Source of the DNA: Chloroflexota bacterium
GTDB taxonomy: Bacteria > Chloroflexota > Anaerolineae > UBA2200
Assembly: GCA_014360905.1 (NCBI GenBank)
Contig: JACIWW010000018.1
Coordinates: 1 to 62,508, forward strand
Direction of reading: 5' to 3'
Length of the DNA: 62,508 nucleotides
This document shows positions 1-8,398 of this stretch, piece after piece (position 1 is the stretch's first letter; the number at the start of each line of letters is the position of its first letter). The notes under the pieces were generated by a model. The model saw only the letters and a list, made by a program, of their open reading frames with translations. It made no database searches and was not told the DNA's origin. The translations under genes were made by a program, and so were the position numbers.

Positions 1-192
1 CTGAGTGCGGACAACAATCTGGCCGAACGGAGCCTTCGTCCGCTGGTGGTAGCGCGCAAGATCAGCGGGGGTACGCGGAGTAGCCGCGGTAGCAGGATCA
101 CGTTGGCCCTGGCCAGTCTCTTTGAGACGTGGAAAGCACGTGGGCTCAATCCCCTTACGCAGTGCTTCAGTATGCTTGCTCAAGGCCCTTAA
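1..192 (+). CDS. IS66-family transposase, C-terminal fragment (5' end outside window)
   Basis: Frame 1 is open from the first base to a TAA at 190-192 and encodes 63 residues. It contains the IS66 TnpC hallmark DNNLAERSLRPLVVARK followed by SGGTRSSRG, the region around the last catalytic acidic residue of the DDE transposase, and then a leucine-rich helix. The gene is cut by the window edge, so whether the element is complete cannot be told. It lies 60 bases upstream of the LacI promoter and marks the left boundary of the catabolic locus. No right terminal inverted repeat could be pinned down between 193 and 251. Confidence 0.8.
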   Translation: MSADNNLAERSLRPLVVARKISGGTRSSRGSRITLALASLFETWKARGLNPLTQCFSMLAQGP

Positions 193-251
193 CCTCGAAG
201 CTGAAATTTCTTACCTCAAATCTGAACAGTTACGACGGAGGCAAGGACCAT

Positions 252-280
252 TTGACAAAGCATGGAATTCATGCTATATT
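252..280 (+). promoter_or_regulatory. sigma-70-type promoter of the lacI-like gene
   Basis: TTGACA at 252-257 and TATATT at 275-280 are separated by 17 bases. Transcription would start near 287, inside the palindrome at 282-309, and 45 bases before the chosen start codon. Confidence 0.75.
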
Positions 281-281
281 G

Positions 282-309
282 TTGTTAACGCTACCGTTAG
301 CGTTAACAA
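282..309 (+). promoter_or_regulatory. palindromic operator, probably bound by the adjacent LacI-family regulator
   Basis: Two 12-base arms, TTGTTAACGCTA (282-293) and TAGCGTTAACAA (298-309), are perfect reverse complements around a 4-base centre (CCGT). The site covers the predicted transcription start, the classical position for repression and autoregulation. I noticed no second full copy elsewhere in the window. Confidence 0.7.
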
Positions 310-331
310 AAATCTTGGGAGAGACCTTCTG

Positions 332-1333
332 TTGTCCCAGCGCGTGACGATGACCGATGTCGCGAGACAAGCTGGCGTTTCTGTGATGACCGTCTCGCGA
401 GCGATCAATCGCAAACCTGATGTAAGTCCAGCCACCCGCCAACGGGTGCTTGAAATTGCTGAACGTCTGGGCTATCGGCCTGATAGCATTGCGCGTGGAT
501 TGGCCACCAAGCACACAGGTACGATCGGTCTGGTAGTGCCTGATGTGGCTAATCCCTTTTTCTCCGAAGTAGCGCGCGGAGCAGAGCACGTGGCCTATGC
601 TGAGGGATACAATGTCTTTCTGTGCAACACAGACGAAGACCTCGCCAGAGAAGTAGCGGTATTGCGCTCGCTGGAAGAGAAACGGGTGGATGGTATTGTG
701 CTATGCAGCTCGAGGCTCGAGGATGCAGAATTGCGCGCAGCCCTAGTCCATCACTCGGCGGTTGTCCTGGTCAATAGGCGCTTGGAAGGGGACAATGTGA
801 GCGCAGTGCTGGTAGATGATGAAGCTGGTGGTCGGATGGCGACACAGCATCTATTGCAATCTGGCCATCAAGCGATTGGTTTCCTAGCCGGCCCACCTGT
901 TTCGCGCAGTGGTCGTTTGCGGCTTAAAGGCTACTGTTCCGCCTTGGCACTGGCTGGACTATCCTGTCGTCCTGATTGGATGCCGCACTGTTCCCCCACG
1001 GTGGAGGGGGGGCGAAAAGCAGCTCGAGAGCTGCTTACCAAATTTCCAGAAATGACTGCCCTTTTCTGTTATAATGACTTGGTCGCAATCGGTGCGCTAC
1101 GGGCTAGCGCTGACCTGGGGCGAAGAGTGCCACATGACCTGGCAGTTGTAGGCGCCGATGATATCCCACTGGCTGCTCTGGTTACCCCATCTTTGACTAC
1201 TTGCCGTGCGCCCCGCTATGAACTGGGCAGTCGAGCGATGCGTTTGTTGCTGGATCTGATATCGGGTCGCTTCTCAGGATGCGAGGAGGTCGTACTGCAA
1301 CCAGAACTGGTCGTTCGTGCTAGCGCACCGTAA
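332..1333 (+). CDS. LacI-family transcriptional regulator
   Basis: A 333-residue LacI/GalR protein and the likely local regulator of the glycan locus. The N-terminus has the helix-turn-helix and hinge helix (MTDVARQAGVSVMTVSRAIN, then RPDSIARGLATKHTGTIG), followed by a periplasmic-binding-protein-like sensor domain (VVPDVANPFFSEVARGAE near residue 65; VVGADDIPLAALVTPSLTT near 275). The TTG at 332 was chosen because GGGAGAG at 317-323 is well spaced and it gives a normal family length; the frame stays open upstream to 122, but that part is transposase tail and promoter. GTG 344 and ATG 350 are alternatives. The effector is unknown; by context a sugar or uronate from the pathway. It reads into the cupin gene 48 bases downstream. 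Confidence 0.93.
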   Translation: MSQRVTMTDVARQAGVSVMTVSRAINRKPDVSPATRQRVLEIAERLGYRPDSIARGLATKHTGTIGLVVPDVANPFFSEVARGAEHVAYAEGYNVFLCNTDEDLAREVAVLRSLEEKRVDGIVLCSSRLEDAELRAALVHHSAVVLVNRRLEGDNVSAVLVDDEAGGRMATQHLLQSGHQAIGFLAGPPVSRSGRLRLKGYCSALALAGLSCRPDWMPHCSPTVEGGRKAARELLTKFPEMTALFCYNDLVAIGALRASADLGRRVPHDLAVVGADDIPLAALVTPSLTTCRAPRYELGSRAMRLLLDLISGRFSGCEEVVLQPELVVRASAP

Positions 1334-1381
1334 GGAGTAAAGATTAGTTTATCCTGAATGAGGGCCAAAGAAAGGGCATCT

Positions 1382-1843
1382 ATGTCCAAACGAAATTATG
1401 TTTATGGTCCGGCATTCATAACACGTTATCGTTTTCCAACTCATATCAACGACCTGATCCTCGACCGTGCAGAATCAGACGCTGCTGAAGCATTCTTCGT
1501 CATTGTGGAACCGGGCACTGCAGCGCCGCTACACGTCCACCATGACGTAGAGCAGATCTTCTATGTACTTGAAGGGACTGGCATACTACAGATTGGCAGC
1601 GATAATCCACAGTACTATGCCATCAAATCTGGTGATCTTGTGTATATCCCGTGCCACACATTCCACAGCACCCGCTGCGATGGCGAGCAACCACTTCGTT
1701 ATTTAAGTGTGGACTGTTTCATTTCTGGCAAACCTGCGGATGAACCAACTTGGGACAGTCATGTGCAGCGACTCTGTGAGCAAATGGGCTGGGATTTTGC
1801 GCAGATTCGAAATGCTAGTTCCTGTTCGGTCAGAGCGCTCTAA
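1382..1843 (+). CDS. small cupin-domain protein
   Basis: A 153-residue single-domain cupin. Motif 1 is complete (GTAAPLHVHHDVEQIFYVLEG, giving the His-x-His and Glu metal ligands). Motif 2 is present as GDLVYIPCHTFHS with the fourth ligand His; the usual PxG is PC. The ATG at 1382 follows an AAAGAAAGGG stretch; an upstream in-frame ATG at 1358 would add eight residues but lacks a better site. Such cupins include sugar isomerases, lyases and binding proteins, so the reaction cannot be named. It lies between lacI and the importer and is the first of two unrelated cupins in the locus (the other is at 15178), which fits a role in sugar or uronate isomerisation. Confidence 0.85.
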   Translation: MSKRNYVYGPAFITRYRFPTHINDLILDRAESDAAEAFFVIVEPGTAAPLHVHHDVEQIFYVLEGTGILQIGSDNPQYYAIKSGDLVYIPCHTFHSTRCDGEQPLRYLSVDCFISGKPADEPTWDSHVQRLCEQMGWDFAQIRNASSCSVRAL

Positions 1844-1961
1844 ATATGAAAAAGGAGGTGAGACAGCGGAGATACTATACAGAATCCTCGAGAGCGGGTG
1901 GAGAAACGGTGTGTTACATCTCATTGTCAACCAAAAATAGAGTAACAAAGGAGGGATAGAG

Positions 1962-3977
1962 ATGTTTCTCAAAGGAAGAGGATATTTATGGACGTCGCTG
2001 TTGACGGGGGTATTGGTGCTTTCTTTGACGCTTGGCGCTTGTGCTCCCCAACCAACACCCACACCTACGCCTATGCCACCGACACCTGTGCCAGCGCAAC
2101 CCACTCCTGTTCCGGCGACCCCCACGCCTGTGCCCGTGAAATACAACGAGGCACCGATGTTAGCCGAGCTGGTCAAGGCAGGCAAGTTGCCTCCGGTTGA
2201 GCAGCGTCTACCAGAGAATCCTTTAGTTGTCCCCGTAGTGGAAGAAATCGGCCAATATGGTGGTGTGTGGCGACGCGCGTTCCTTGGCCCTGCGGATGCC
2301 AACAACTACGTCCGTGTGGTGTATGATTCACTAGTGCGTTTCTCGCCCGATGGTGGCTCGATAGAACCCAAGATCGCTGAAGGGTGGGAGGTCTCTCAGG
2401 ACCTGACCACATGGACCATCAAGCTACGCAAAGGGGCCAAGTGGTCAGATGGTGCGCCTATGACCGCCGATGACATCATGTTCTGGTACAACGATGTGCT
2501 CCTCAACACGGACCTCACTCCTTCCCTTCCAGGCTGGATGAAGAATAAGGACGGCTCGCCCGCATTGGTCGAGAAGGTGGACGACTACACCGTGCGTTGG
2601 GTCTATAAGCAACCCAATGGTTTCTTCCTGACGGAGTTGGCCAACAAGGATGGAGGAGACCGGACCTATGCGGTCTTCTTGCCCGCACACTATCTGAAAC
2701 AGTTCCATCCCAAGTACACCCCCCAGGAAGAAATTGACAAGATCGTGAAGGCAGAGGGCTTTAACACCTGGGCCGAGATGTTTGCTGCCAAGAATGCTCC
2801 ACCTGAGAACCCAGAGCGGCCCACGATGGCTGCCTGGGTGCCGACAACCCGCGTCAGCGACCCCGTACTTGTTTTGAAGCGCAACCCGTATTACATTGGC
2901 GTAGACCCGGCTGGGAATCAACTGCCTTACATCGATGAGGTGCGGTTCACTTTCTTCGCTGACGCGCAGGCCCTGAACCTGGCCGCCATCGCTGGTGAGT
3001 TCGATCTACAGGCACGGCATATCAACATGGCCAATTACCCAGTGCTAAAGGAGAACGAGGCGAAGGGTAAATATCGAGTGATCACCTGGCCAACGTTCGG
3101 CGGTTCCGATGCGGCCGTATGGTTTAACCAAACCTATGACGCGGATCCGGAAATCGCTACACTGCTGCGCACAAAGGATTTCCGCATTGCTCTCTCCTAT
3201 GCCATTAACCGAGAGCAAATCAAAGAGTCGGTCTTCCTGGGGTTGGGTGAACCTCGGCAGTGTGTTCCTGCACCTTGGCATCCGTACTATCCTGGCGATG
3301 AGTGGGCTAAGAAGTACACAGAGTACAGGCCCGATGAAGCTAACAGGCTGCTGGATAGCATTGGTCTCACCAAGAAGGATGCAGAGGGCTTCCGATTGCT
3401 GCCGAGCGGCAAGCGGGTTATCCTGGAAATCAACGTGACGCCAGCCTTTGGTCCTTGGCCCGATGTGGCACAATTGATCGCTAGGGACTGGGAGCAAGTG
3501 GGTATCAAGACCATTGTCCAAATCAGGGAGCGTGCGTTGACCTGGCAGATGCGTGATAACAACGAATTGCAAGTCGAGATGTGGAACGATGATACCACCG
3601 GTTTCCCCTTCACTGGCAACTCCAAGTTTGATCCCCGTGATTATCCGCAGCCAGCCTTTGGCCCACTCTACCAGCGCTGGTACGCGACCGACGGCAAGGA
3701 AGGTGTTGAGCCTCCACCAGAGGTGAAGAAGATCGTGGAAATTATCGACTCCGCTGAGCTGCTTCCGCCTGAAGAGCAGGTCAAGCCCGCTCAAGAGCTG
3801 TTCAAATACTGGGTTGACAACTGCTGGAAGGTCGGCACTATTGGCTTGACGCCTATGGTTCAAGGAGTGGTAGTGGTCAGCAACAATTTCCGCAATGTAC
3901 CTACCACCCTGGGCAACGACTGGCCCTTGCGCACACCCGGCAACGCCCGGACTGAGCAGTTCTTCTTTAAACAATAA
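1962..3977 (+). CDS. ABC importer substrate-binding lipoprotein (SBP_bac_5 family)
   Basis: A 671-residue family-5 solute-binding lipoprotein. Residues 1-27 form a lipoprotein signal with lipobox LGAC (Cys27). A Thr/Pro linker of TPTP type runs to about residue 58, then the SBP_bac_5 domain (YDSLVRFSPDGGSIEPKIAEGWEVS; WTIKLRKGAKWSDGAPMTADDI). The start has a strong AAGGAGGG site. Although the family is often annotated as peptide-binding, related Opp-type systems of Thermotoga carry oligosaccharides. Here the neighbours are sulfatase, amino-sugar and uronate genes, so an oligosaccharide ligand is inferred. A hairpin just after the gene may set its level above that of the permeases. Confidence 0.93.
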   Translation: MFLKGRGYLWTSLLTGVLVLSLTLGACAPQPTPTPTPMPPTPVPAQPTPVPATPTPVPVKYNEAPMLAELVKAGKLPPVEQRLPENPLVVPVVEEIGQYGGVWRRAFLGPADANNYVRVVYDSLVRFSPDGGSIEPKIAEGWEVSQDLTTWTIKLRKGAKWSDGAPMTADDIMFWYNDVLLNTDLTPSLPGWMKNKDGSPALVEKVDDYTVRWVYKQPNGFFLTELANKDGGDRTYAVFLPAHYLKQFHPKYTPQEEIDKIVKAEGFNTWAEMFAAKNAPPENPERPTMAAWVPTTRVSDPVLVLKRNPYYIGVDPAGNQLPYIDEVRFTFFADAQALNLAAIAGEFDLQARHINMANYPVLKENEAKGKYRVITWPTFGGSDAAVWFNQTYDADPEIATLLRTKDFRIALSYAINREQIKESVFLGLGEPRQCVPAPWHPYYPGDEWAKKYTEYRPDEANRLLDSIGLTKKDAEGFRLLPSGKRVILEINVTPAFGPWPDVAQLIARDWEQVGIKTIVQIRERALTWQMRDNNELQVEMWNDDTTGFPFTGNSKFDPRDYPQPAFGPLYQRWYATDGKEGVEPPPEVKKIVEIIDSAELLPPEEQVKPAQELFKYWVDNCWKVGTIGLTPMVQGVVVVSNNFRNVPTTLGNDWPLRTPGNARTEQFFFKQ

Positions 3978-4002
3978 GTAGCAAGGGCAAGATGATTGGC
4001 AA

Positions 4003-4033
4003 CACGGAGACGCAGGGATCCTGCGTCTCCGTG
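4003..4033 (+). terminator. hairpin between binding-protein and permease genes (attenuator or mRNA-stabilising stem)
   Basis: A perfect 14-bp stem, CACGGAGACGCAGG (4003-4016) with CCTGCGTCTCCGTG (4020-4033) and a 3-base loop, followed by CTATCTTTT. The T-run is interrupted, so partial termination or 3'-end protection of the binding-protein mRNA is more likely than full termination. Confidence 0.6.
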
Positions 4034-4073
4034 CTATCTTTTCCAACTGTTCTGTGAGGTGAGAGGTAATCTA

Positions 4074-5063
4074 ATGTTCAGATATATTCTGCAACGACTT
4101 TTGCTGTTGCCATTGCTGGTGTTCATTTTTTCCGTCCTTGTCTTTGCACTGGTGCAAGCACCACCGGGAGACTTTTTAACCAATTATGCGGCGATTCTTG
4201 CTTCTTCTGGATCATCTATTGACCAAGCGCAATTAGATGCACTGAGGAGAACTTACGGCCTTGATAAGCCTTTCTACGTGCAGTACGGTAGATGGATGTG
4301 GAATATTCTGCAAGGCAATTTGGGTCTATCGCTCGAGTTCCAGCGGCCGAATAAAGAACTGATTGGGGATAGGCTGGTGTTGACCGTGGTGCTAGCCGCT
4401 TTCTCTTTTGGTTTTACATGGCTTGTCGCTATTCCGGCGGGTATCTATGCGGCCACCCATCAACACTCCCTGCTTGACTACGTATTTGCCGTTTTGAACT
4501 ACATTGGTGTTGCGACACCGAATTTCATGCTGGCCCTGATCCTGATGTGGATCGCGTTTTCCCGCTTTGGCATGAGCGTCACCGGCCTGTTTTCTCCCCA
4601 GTTTGTCGATGCGCCTTGGAGTTGGGCCCGTGTAACGGACTTGCTCAAGCACATTTGGGTGCCCATGATTGTCCTTGGTATTGGAGGTACGGCTAGGCTC
4701 ACCCGCGTGATGCGGGCCAATCTGCTTGATGAACTGAACAAGCCCTACGTGGTAGCTGCGCGTGCCAAAGGTCTATCGGAATGGAAACTGGTACTGAAGT
4801 ATCCCGTGCGGTTAGCGCTTAATCCGCTGGTTAGCACCATCGGTTGGTATCTGCCTCAGTTGTTCTCCGGTAGTTTGATCGTTGCTACCGTGATGAACCT
4901 GCCCAACATTGGTCCATTGCTGCTGCGAGCGCTGATTAGCCAAGATATGTACTTAGCTGGCAGTATCCTGTTGATCTATTGTTTCCTCGCTATTCTCGGA
5001 ACTTTGCTCTCAGATATCCTGCTCGCACTCTTAGACCCGCGCATCCGCATGGAAGGCTCGTGA
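4074..5063 (+). CDS. Opp/Dpp-type ABC importer, permease 1 (DppB-like)
   Basis: A 329-residue inner-membrane permease. The N-terminus MFRYILQRLLLLPLLVF is the typical first membrane helix of DppB/OppB proteins, followed by the large loop with APPGDFL. About six helices are visible, and the EAA-type loop reads ARAKGLSEWKLVLKYPVRLALNPL, the contact site for the ATPases. The start at 4074 was chosen over the open frame from 3996 because it begins exactly at the conserved terminus and follows GTGAGAGGTAA. It is the first permease of a binding protein-permease-permease-ATPase-ATPase set. Confidence 0.92.
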   Translation: MFRYILQRLLLLPLLVFIFSVLVFALVQAPPGDFLTNYAAILASSGSSIDQAQLDALRRTYGLDKPFYVQYGRWMWNILQGNLGLSLEFQRPNKELIGDRLVLTVVLAAFSFGFTWLVAIPAGIYAATHQHSLLDYVFAVLNYIGVATPNFMLALILMWIAFSRFGMSVTGLFSPQFVDAPWSWARVTDLLKHIWVPMIVLGIGGTARLTRVMRANLLDELNKPYVVAARAKGLSEWKLVLKYPVRLALNPLVSTIGWYLPQLFSGSLIVATVMNLPNIGPLLLRALISQDMYLAGSILLIYCFLAILGTLLSDILLALLDPRIRMEGS

Positions 5064-5067
5064 GACA

Positions 5068-6240
5068 ATGGTTGAAGAAAACAAGCCCTGCAGAGGGAAT
5101 TCTATGGTGGACGAAACTTCTTTGCTCAACGAATTTGTTACTAGTGAAGCTGCAGAGCGTATCTCGGTGGCACCAAACTGGAAACTGGTGTGGTGGCGTT
5201 TCAAGAAGCATCGCCTGGCTGTTTTCAGTGCAGTGGTGCTCCTTTTCTTGTATGTGATCGTTCTGTTCCCCGATTTTTTCAGTATTGTGCAACCAGAACT
5301 AGCCGATGCACGCTTAGCATTCATCCCCATGCAGGGCATTCGTCTCTTTGATGGCACCCGCTTCCGACCATGGGTTCCTGCAGTAGTAGGCAGACGTAAT
5401 CCTGTCACATTGCGCATGGAATGGGAAGTGGATGAAACCAAGAAAATACCGGTGGGACTCTTCGTAAGAGGATATCCCTATAAGATCTTTGGACGATTCC
5501 AGACCGATATCCATTTGCTGGGTCCTGCCAGTGGCAACCCTGAAGACAGGCTCTATCCTTTGGGCACTGATCGGTTAGGGCGCGACCAGTGGTCACGTCT
5601 CATGCATGGCACGCGGACCTCGATGACGGTTGGGCTGGTATCCGTTGTTTTGAGCGTGATCCTAGGAGTAATACTGGGTGGTATTTCTGGCTATTTTGGC
5701 GGGTTGCCCGATTTGATCATCCAGCGGTTGATCGAGATATTGCAGTCGCTGCCGACAATTCCGATTTGGTTGGCGATGACCGCTGCCATGCCAAGGGATT
5801 GGCCGTCAGATCGAGTATTCTTTACCATCACGCTCATCCTGGCTTTTGTCGGCTGGACTACGCTGGGTCGAGAGGTGCGTGGGCGATTTCTGGCTCTGCG
5901 TGAGGAAGATTTTGTCCTGGCTGCTGAATTGGCTGGATGTAGCCAGATGCGCATTATCACACGCCATATGGTTCCAGCATTTATGAGCCATATTATTGCT
6001 ACCAGCACGTTGGCCATTCCAGTGATGATCATCAGTGAAACATCGTTGAGTTTCCTCGGCCTAGGCATACGCCCCCCTGCGATCAGTTGGGGCGTCTTGT
6101 TACAGGAAGCGCAGAATATCCAGACCATTGCACACGCCCCCTGGCTTCTTTTGCCAGGCGTGGTGGTGATTGTTAGTGTGCTAGCATGGAACCTCGTAGG
6201 CGATGGTCTGCGAGATGCGGCTGATCCCTACGGTCATTAG
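5068..6240 (+). CDS. Opp/Dpp-type ABC importer, permease 2 (DppC-like)
   Basis: A 390-residue second permease, longer than a usual DppC (about 300). The N-terminal domain ends with WKLVWWRFKKHRLAVFSAVVL, the conserved first helix. An extracytoplasmic insertion of about 90 residues (roughly 85-170) precedes the core, which begins at RLYPLGTDRLGRDQWSRLM. The EAA loop is AAELAGCSQMRIITRHMVP. It starts 5 bases after permease 1; an internal ATG at 5104, preceded by GAGGGA, is also possible. Such insertions occur in importers of larger ligands (inference). Confidence 0.92.
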   Translation: MVEENKPCRGNSMVDETSLLNEFVTSEAAERISVAPNWKLVWWRFKKHRLAVFSAVVLLFLYVIVLFPDFFSIVQPELADARLAFIPMQGIRLFDGTRFRPWVPAVVGRRNPVTLRMEWEVDETKKIPVGLFVRGYPYKIFGRFQTDIHLLGPASGNPEDRLYPLGTDRLGRDQWSRLMHGTRTSMTVGLVSVVLSVILGVILGGISGYFGGLPDLIIQRLIEILQSLPTIPIWLAMTAAMPRDWPSDRVFFTITLILAFVGWTTLGREVRGRFLALREEDFVLAAELAGCSQMRIITRHMVPAFMSHIIATSTLAIPVMIISETSLSFLGLGIRPPAISWGVLLQEAQNIQTIAHAPWLLLPGVVVIVSVLAWNLVGDGLRDAADPYGH

Positions 6241-6262
6241 AACTTGAATGTATTGAGGTTTT

Positions 6263-7345
6263 ATGACTAAAGATACTCACGTCACGACAGCACGGAAATT
6301 CATGGAAAACCAAGCGAAACCATTGTTAGCAGTACGCGATCTGAAAGTTCACTTTTTCCTCGATGAGGGGACGGTCAAGGCAGTCGATGGTGTGAGCTTT
6401 GACGTTTTTCCTGGTCAGGTCTTGGGGATCGTGGGCGAAAGCGGCTGCGGCAAAAGCGTCGCCATGAAGGCGGTCCTGCGCATCCTGGAACCGCCGGGAC
6501 GCATTGTCGAAGGGCAGATCTTCCTTCGGCGCCAAGCTTCGCAGCGGGGACAAACAGGTGATAATGAAGTGGTTGATTTGGCTACGTTGGATCCAAACGG
6601 CAAGGAAATGCGCGATATCCGTGGGGCAGAGATTGCACTCATCCCACAAGAACCACAAGCTGCTTTTAGTCCGGTGCACACAGTGGGCGAGCAGATCATA
6701 GAAGCCATTATGCTCCATCAAGCAGTGAGCAAACGCGAGGCTAGCCAGATCGCTGTTGAGATGTTTCGTAGTGTAGGCATCCCAATGCCAGAACAGCGTC
6801 TTCACGAATATGCCTGGCAGTTGAGTGGCGGTCTGCGGCAACGCGCTATGATCGCTATGGCACTCTCATGTCATCCACGGCTATTGATTGCGGATGAACC
6901 GACGACAGCAATTGATGTAACGACACAAGCGCAGATTCTGCAACTCCTGCGTGACTTGCAGGAACAACGCAATACTGCCGTTATTTTCATCACCCATGAT
7001 CTGGGTGTAATTGCACAGATGGCGCACTATGTTCAAGTGATGTATTTGGGATTAATTATGGAAGAGGGGCCGGTAGACCAAATTTTTCATGCGCCAAAGC
7101 ACCCCTATACACAAGCTCTTCTGCGTTCCATTCCGAGTATTCAGTCCATCCCACGGGCGCGGCTTCCTTCCATCAGCGGATCCATACCACATCCTTTCAA
7201 TCGGCCTTCGGGATGTCCCTTTCATCCGCGTTGCCGACAATGTGAACCCGGCATCTGCGATCAGCAGATCCCGCCTCTTCAGTTTACTGGCAACCGACAA
7301 GCGGTGCGTTGCTTCCGTTATTCTGAGACGGAGGGACAAGAGTGA
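6263..7345 (+). CDS. Opp/Dpp-type ABC importer, ATP-binding protein 1 (DppD-like)
   Basis: A 360-residue ATPase with Walker A GESGCGKS (58-65), signature LSGGLRQR, Walker B LLIADEP and the switch His in FITHDLG. The C-terminal oligopeptide/dipeptide ABC extension is present ([13 protein letters not shown], then CPFHPRCRQCEPGIC), whose cysteines bind an Fe-S cluster in some relatives. The last codons overlap the next ATPase gene by 4 bases (GTGA), indicating translational coupling. The start at 6263 follows GAGG with a short spacer; ATG 6302 is an alternative. Confidence 0.93.
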   Translation: MTKDTHVTTARKFMENQAKPLLAVRDLKVHFFLDEGTVKAVDGVSFDVFPGQVLGIVGESGCGKSVAMKAVLRILEPPGRIVEGQIFLRRQASQRGQTGDNEVVDLATLDPNGKEMRDIRGAEIALIPQEPQAAFSPVHTVGEQIIEAIMLHQAVSKREASQIAVEMFRSVGIPMPEQRLHEYAWQLSGGLRQRAMIAMALSCHPRLLIADEPTTAIDVTTQAQILQLLRDLQEQRNTAVIFITHDLGVIAQMAHYVQVMYLGLIMEEGPVDQIFHAPKHPYTQALLRSIPSIQSIPRARLPSISGSIPHPFNRPSGCPFHPRCRQCEPGICDQQIPPLQFTGNRQAVRCFRYSETEGQE

Positions 7346-8394
7346 CAGACATTGCGCCAGCTAGAAAACGGGTATTGCTAGAGGTCAAGAATTTGTCCAA
7401 GTTCTTTCCAATTCAGAAGGGGTTTTTCAGGCGAGTGATTGGATATGTACGAGCAGTCGATGATGTTAGCTTTTTCATTAACGAAGGCGAAACGCTCGGC
7501 CTGGTCGGCGAAAGCGGTTGTGGCAAAACGACAACAGCGCGTTGTATCCTGCGGGCGCTTACTCCAACGAGTGGACAGATCCTCTTTCGCACGAAAGACG
7601 ATCAATTTGTAGATTTAGCGTGTCTATCCCGTCAAGAACTACGCCCATTTCGTCCGCAGATACAGATGATTTTTCAGGACCCTTATGGTTCGCTCAATCC
7701 GCGCATGACGCTTTTTGATATCGTTGGCGAGCCGCTCTTGGTCAACGGCATGAAAGATCGTAAAGAACGTGCTGAACGCGTCGCAGAATTGTTACGCCTG
7801 GTTGAGATGCGTCCTGAATACATGCAGCGTTTCCCTCACGCGTTCAGTGGTGGGCAGCGGCAGCGCATAGGTATTGCTCGTGCACTGGCGCTGAATCCGC
7901 GGTTGGTGGTTGCAGACGAGCCAGTCTCTGCTTTGGATGTGTCTGTTCAAGCACAAATCCTGAACTTGATGTTGGAGCTACAGAATCGATTACACCTGAC
8001 CTATCTATTTATTGCTCATAACCTAAGCGTTATCAAGCACATCAGCCACCGGGTTGTCGTGATGTATGTGGGCAAGATAGTAGAAACTGCGCGAACTCAA
8101 GAGTTATTCCAGTGTCCCAAACATCCCTATACTGCAGTACTGCTGGCAGCAGTGCCTACACCGGACCCGCATCGACGGATGGGCAAAATTGAATTGCAGG
8201 GAGAAGTGCCAAGCCCGGCTAACCCACCTTCAGGCTGCTATTTTCACCCGCGCTGTCCGTTTGTTATTGACCTCTGCCAAATGGAAGTGCCAACTCTGAG
8301 GGAGATCGCTCCAGAACACTGGGTCAGTTGTCACCGGGCCGATGAACTAGACCTTACCGATTTCAGTCTGGACAGATGCGTCAATCGAATGTAG
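7342..8394 (+). CDS. Opp/Dpp-type ABC importer, ATP-binding protein 2 (DppF-like)
   Basis: A 350-residue partner ATPase starting with GTG inside the previous stop. Walker A is GESGCGKT, signature FSGGQRQR, Walker B LVVADEP. The family feature PIQKGFFRRVIGYVRAVDDVSF lies at the N-terminus and the oligopeptide C-terminal motif (HPYTAVLLAAVPTPDP; CYFHPRCPF) at the end. The usual switch motif IAHDLSV reads IAHNLSV, an Asp to Asn change two positions after His. It completes the importer; the first catabolic enzyme follows after 4 bases. Confidence 0.93.
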   Translation: MTDIAPARKRVLLEVKNLSKFFPIQKGFFRRVIGYVRAVDDVSFFINEGETLGLVGESGCGKTTTARCILRALTPTSGQILFRTKDDQFVDLACLSRQELRPFRPQIQMIFQDPYGSLNPRMTLFDIVGEPLLVNGMKDRKERAERVAELLRLVEMRPEYMQRFPHAFSGGQRQRIGIARALALNPRLVVADEPVSALDVSVQAQILNLMLELQNRLHLTYLFIAHNLSVIKHISHRVVVMYVGKIVETARTQELFQCPKHPYTAVLLAAVPTPDPHRRMGKIELQGEVPSPANPPSGCYFHPRCPFVIDLCQMEVPTLREIAPEHWVSCHRADELDLTDFSLDRCVNRM

Positions 8395-8398
8395 CCAT

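Noticed and set aside
122-331. Longer LacI protein from 122
   Set aside because: This part is transposase tail, promoter and operator; the HTH begins just after 332.
1846-1959. A 37-codon frame (ATG 1846) between the first cupin and the binding-protein gene
   Set aside because: No ribosome site upstream and no protein-like composition; the GGAGG inside it at 1852 has no start codon at a usable distance.
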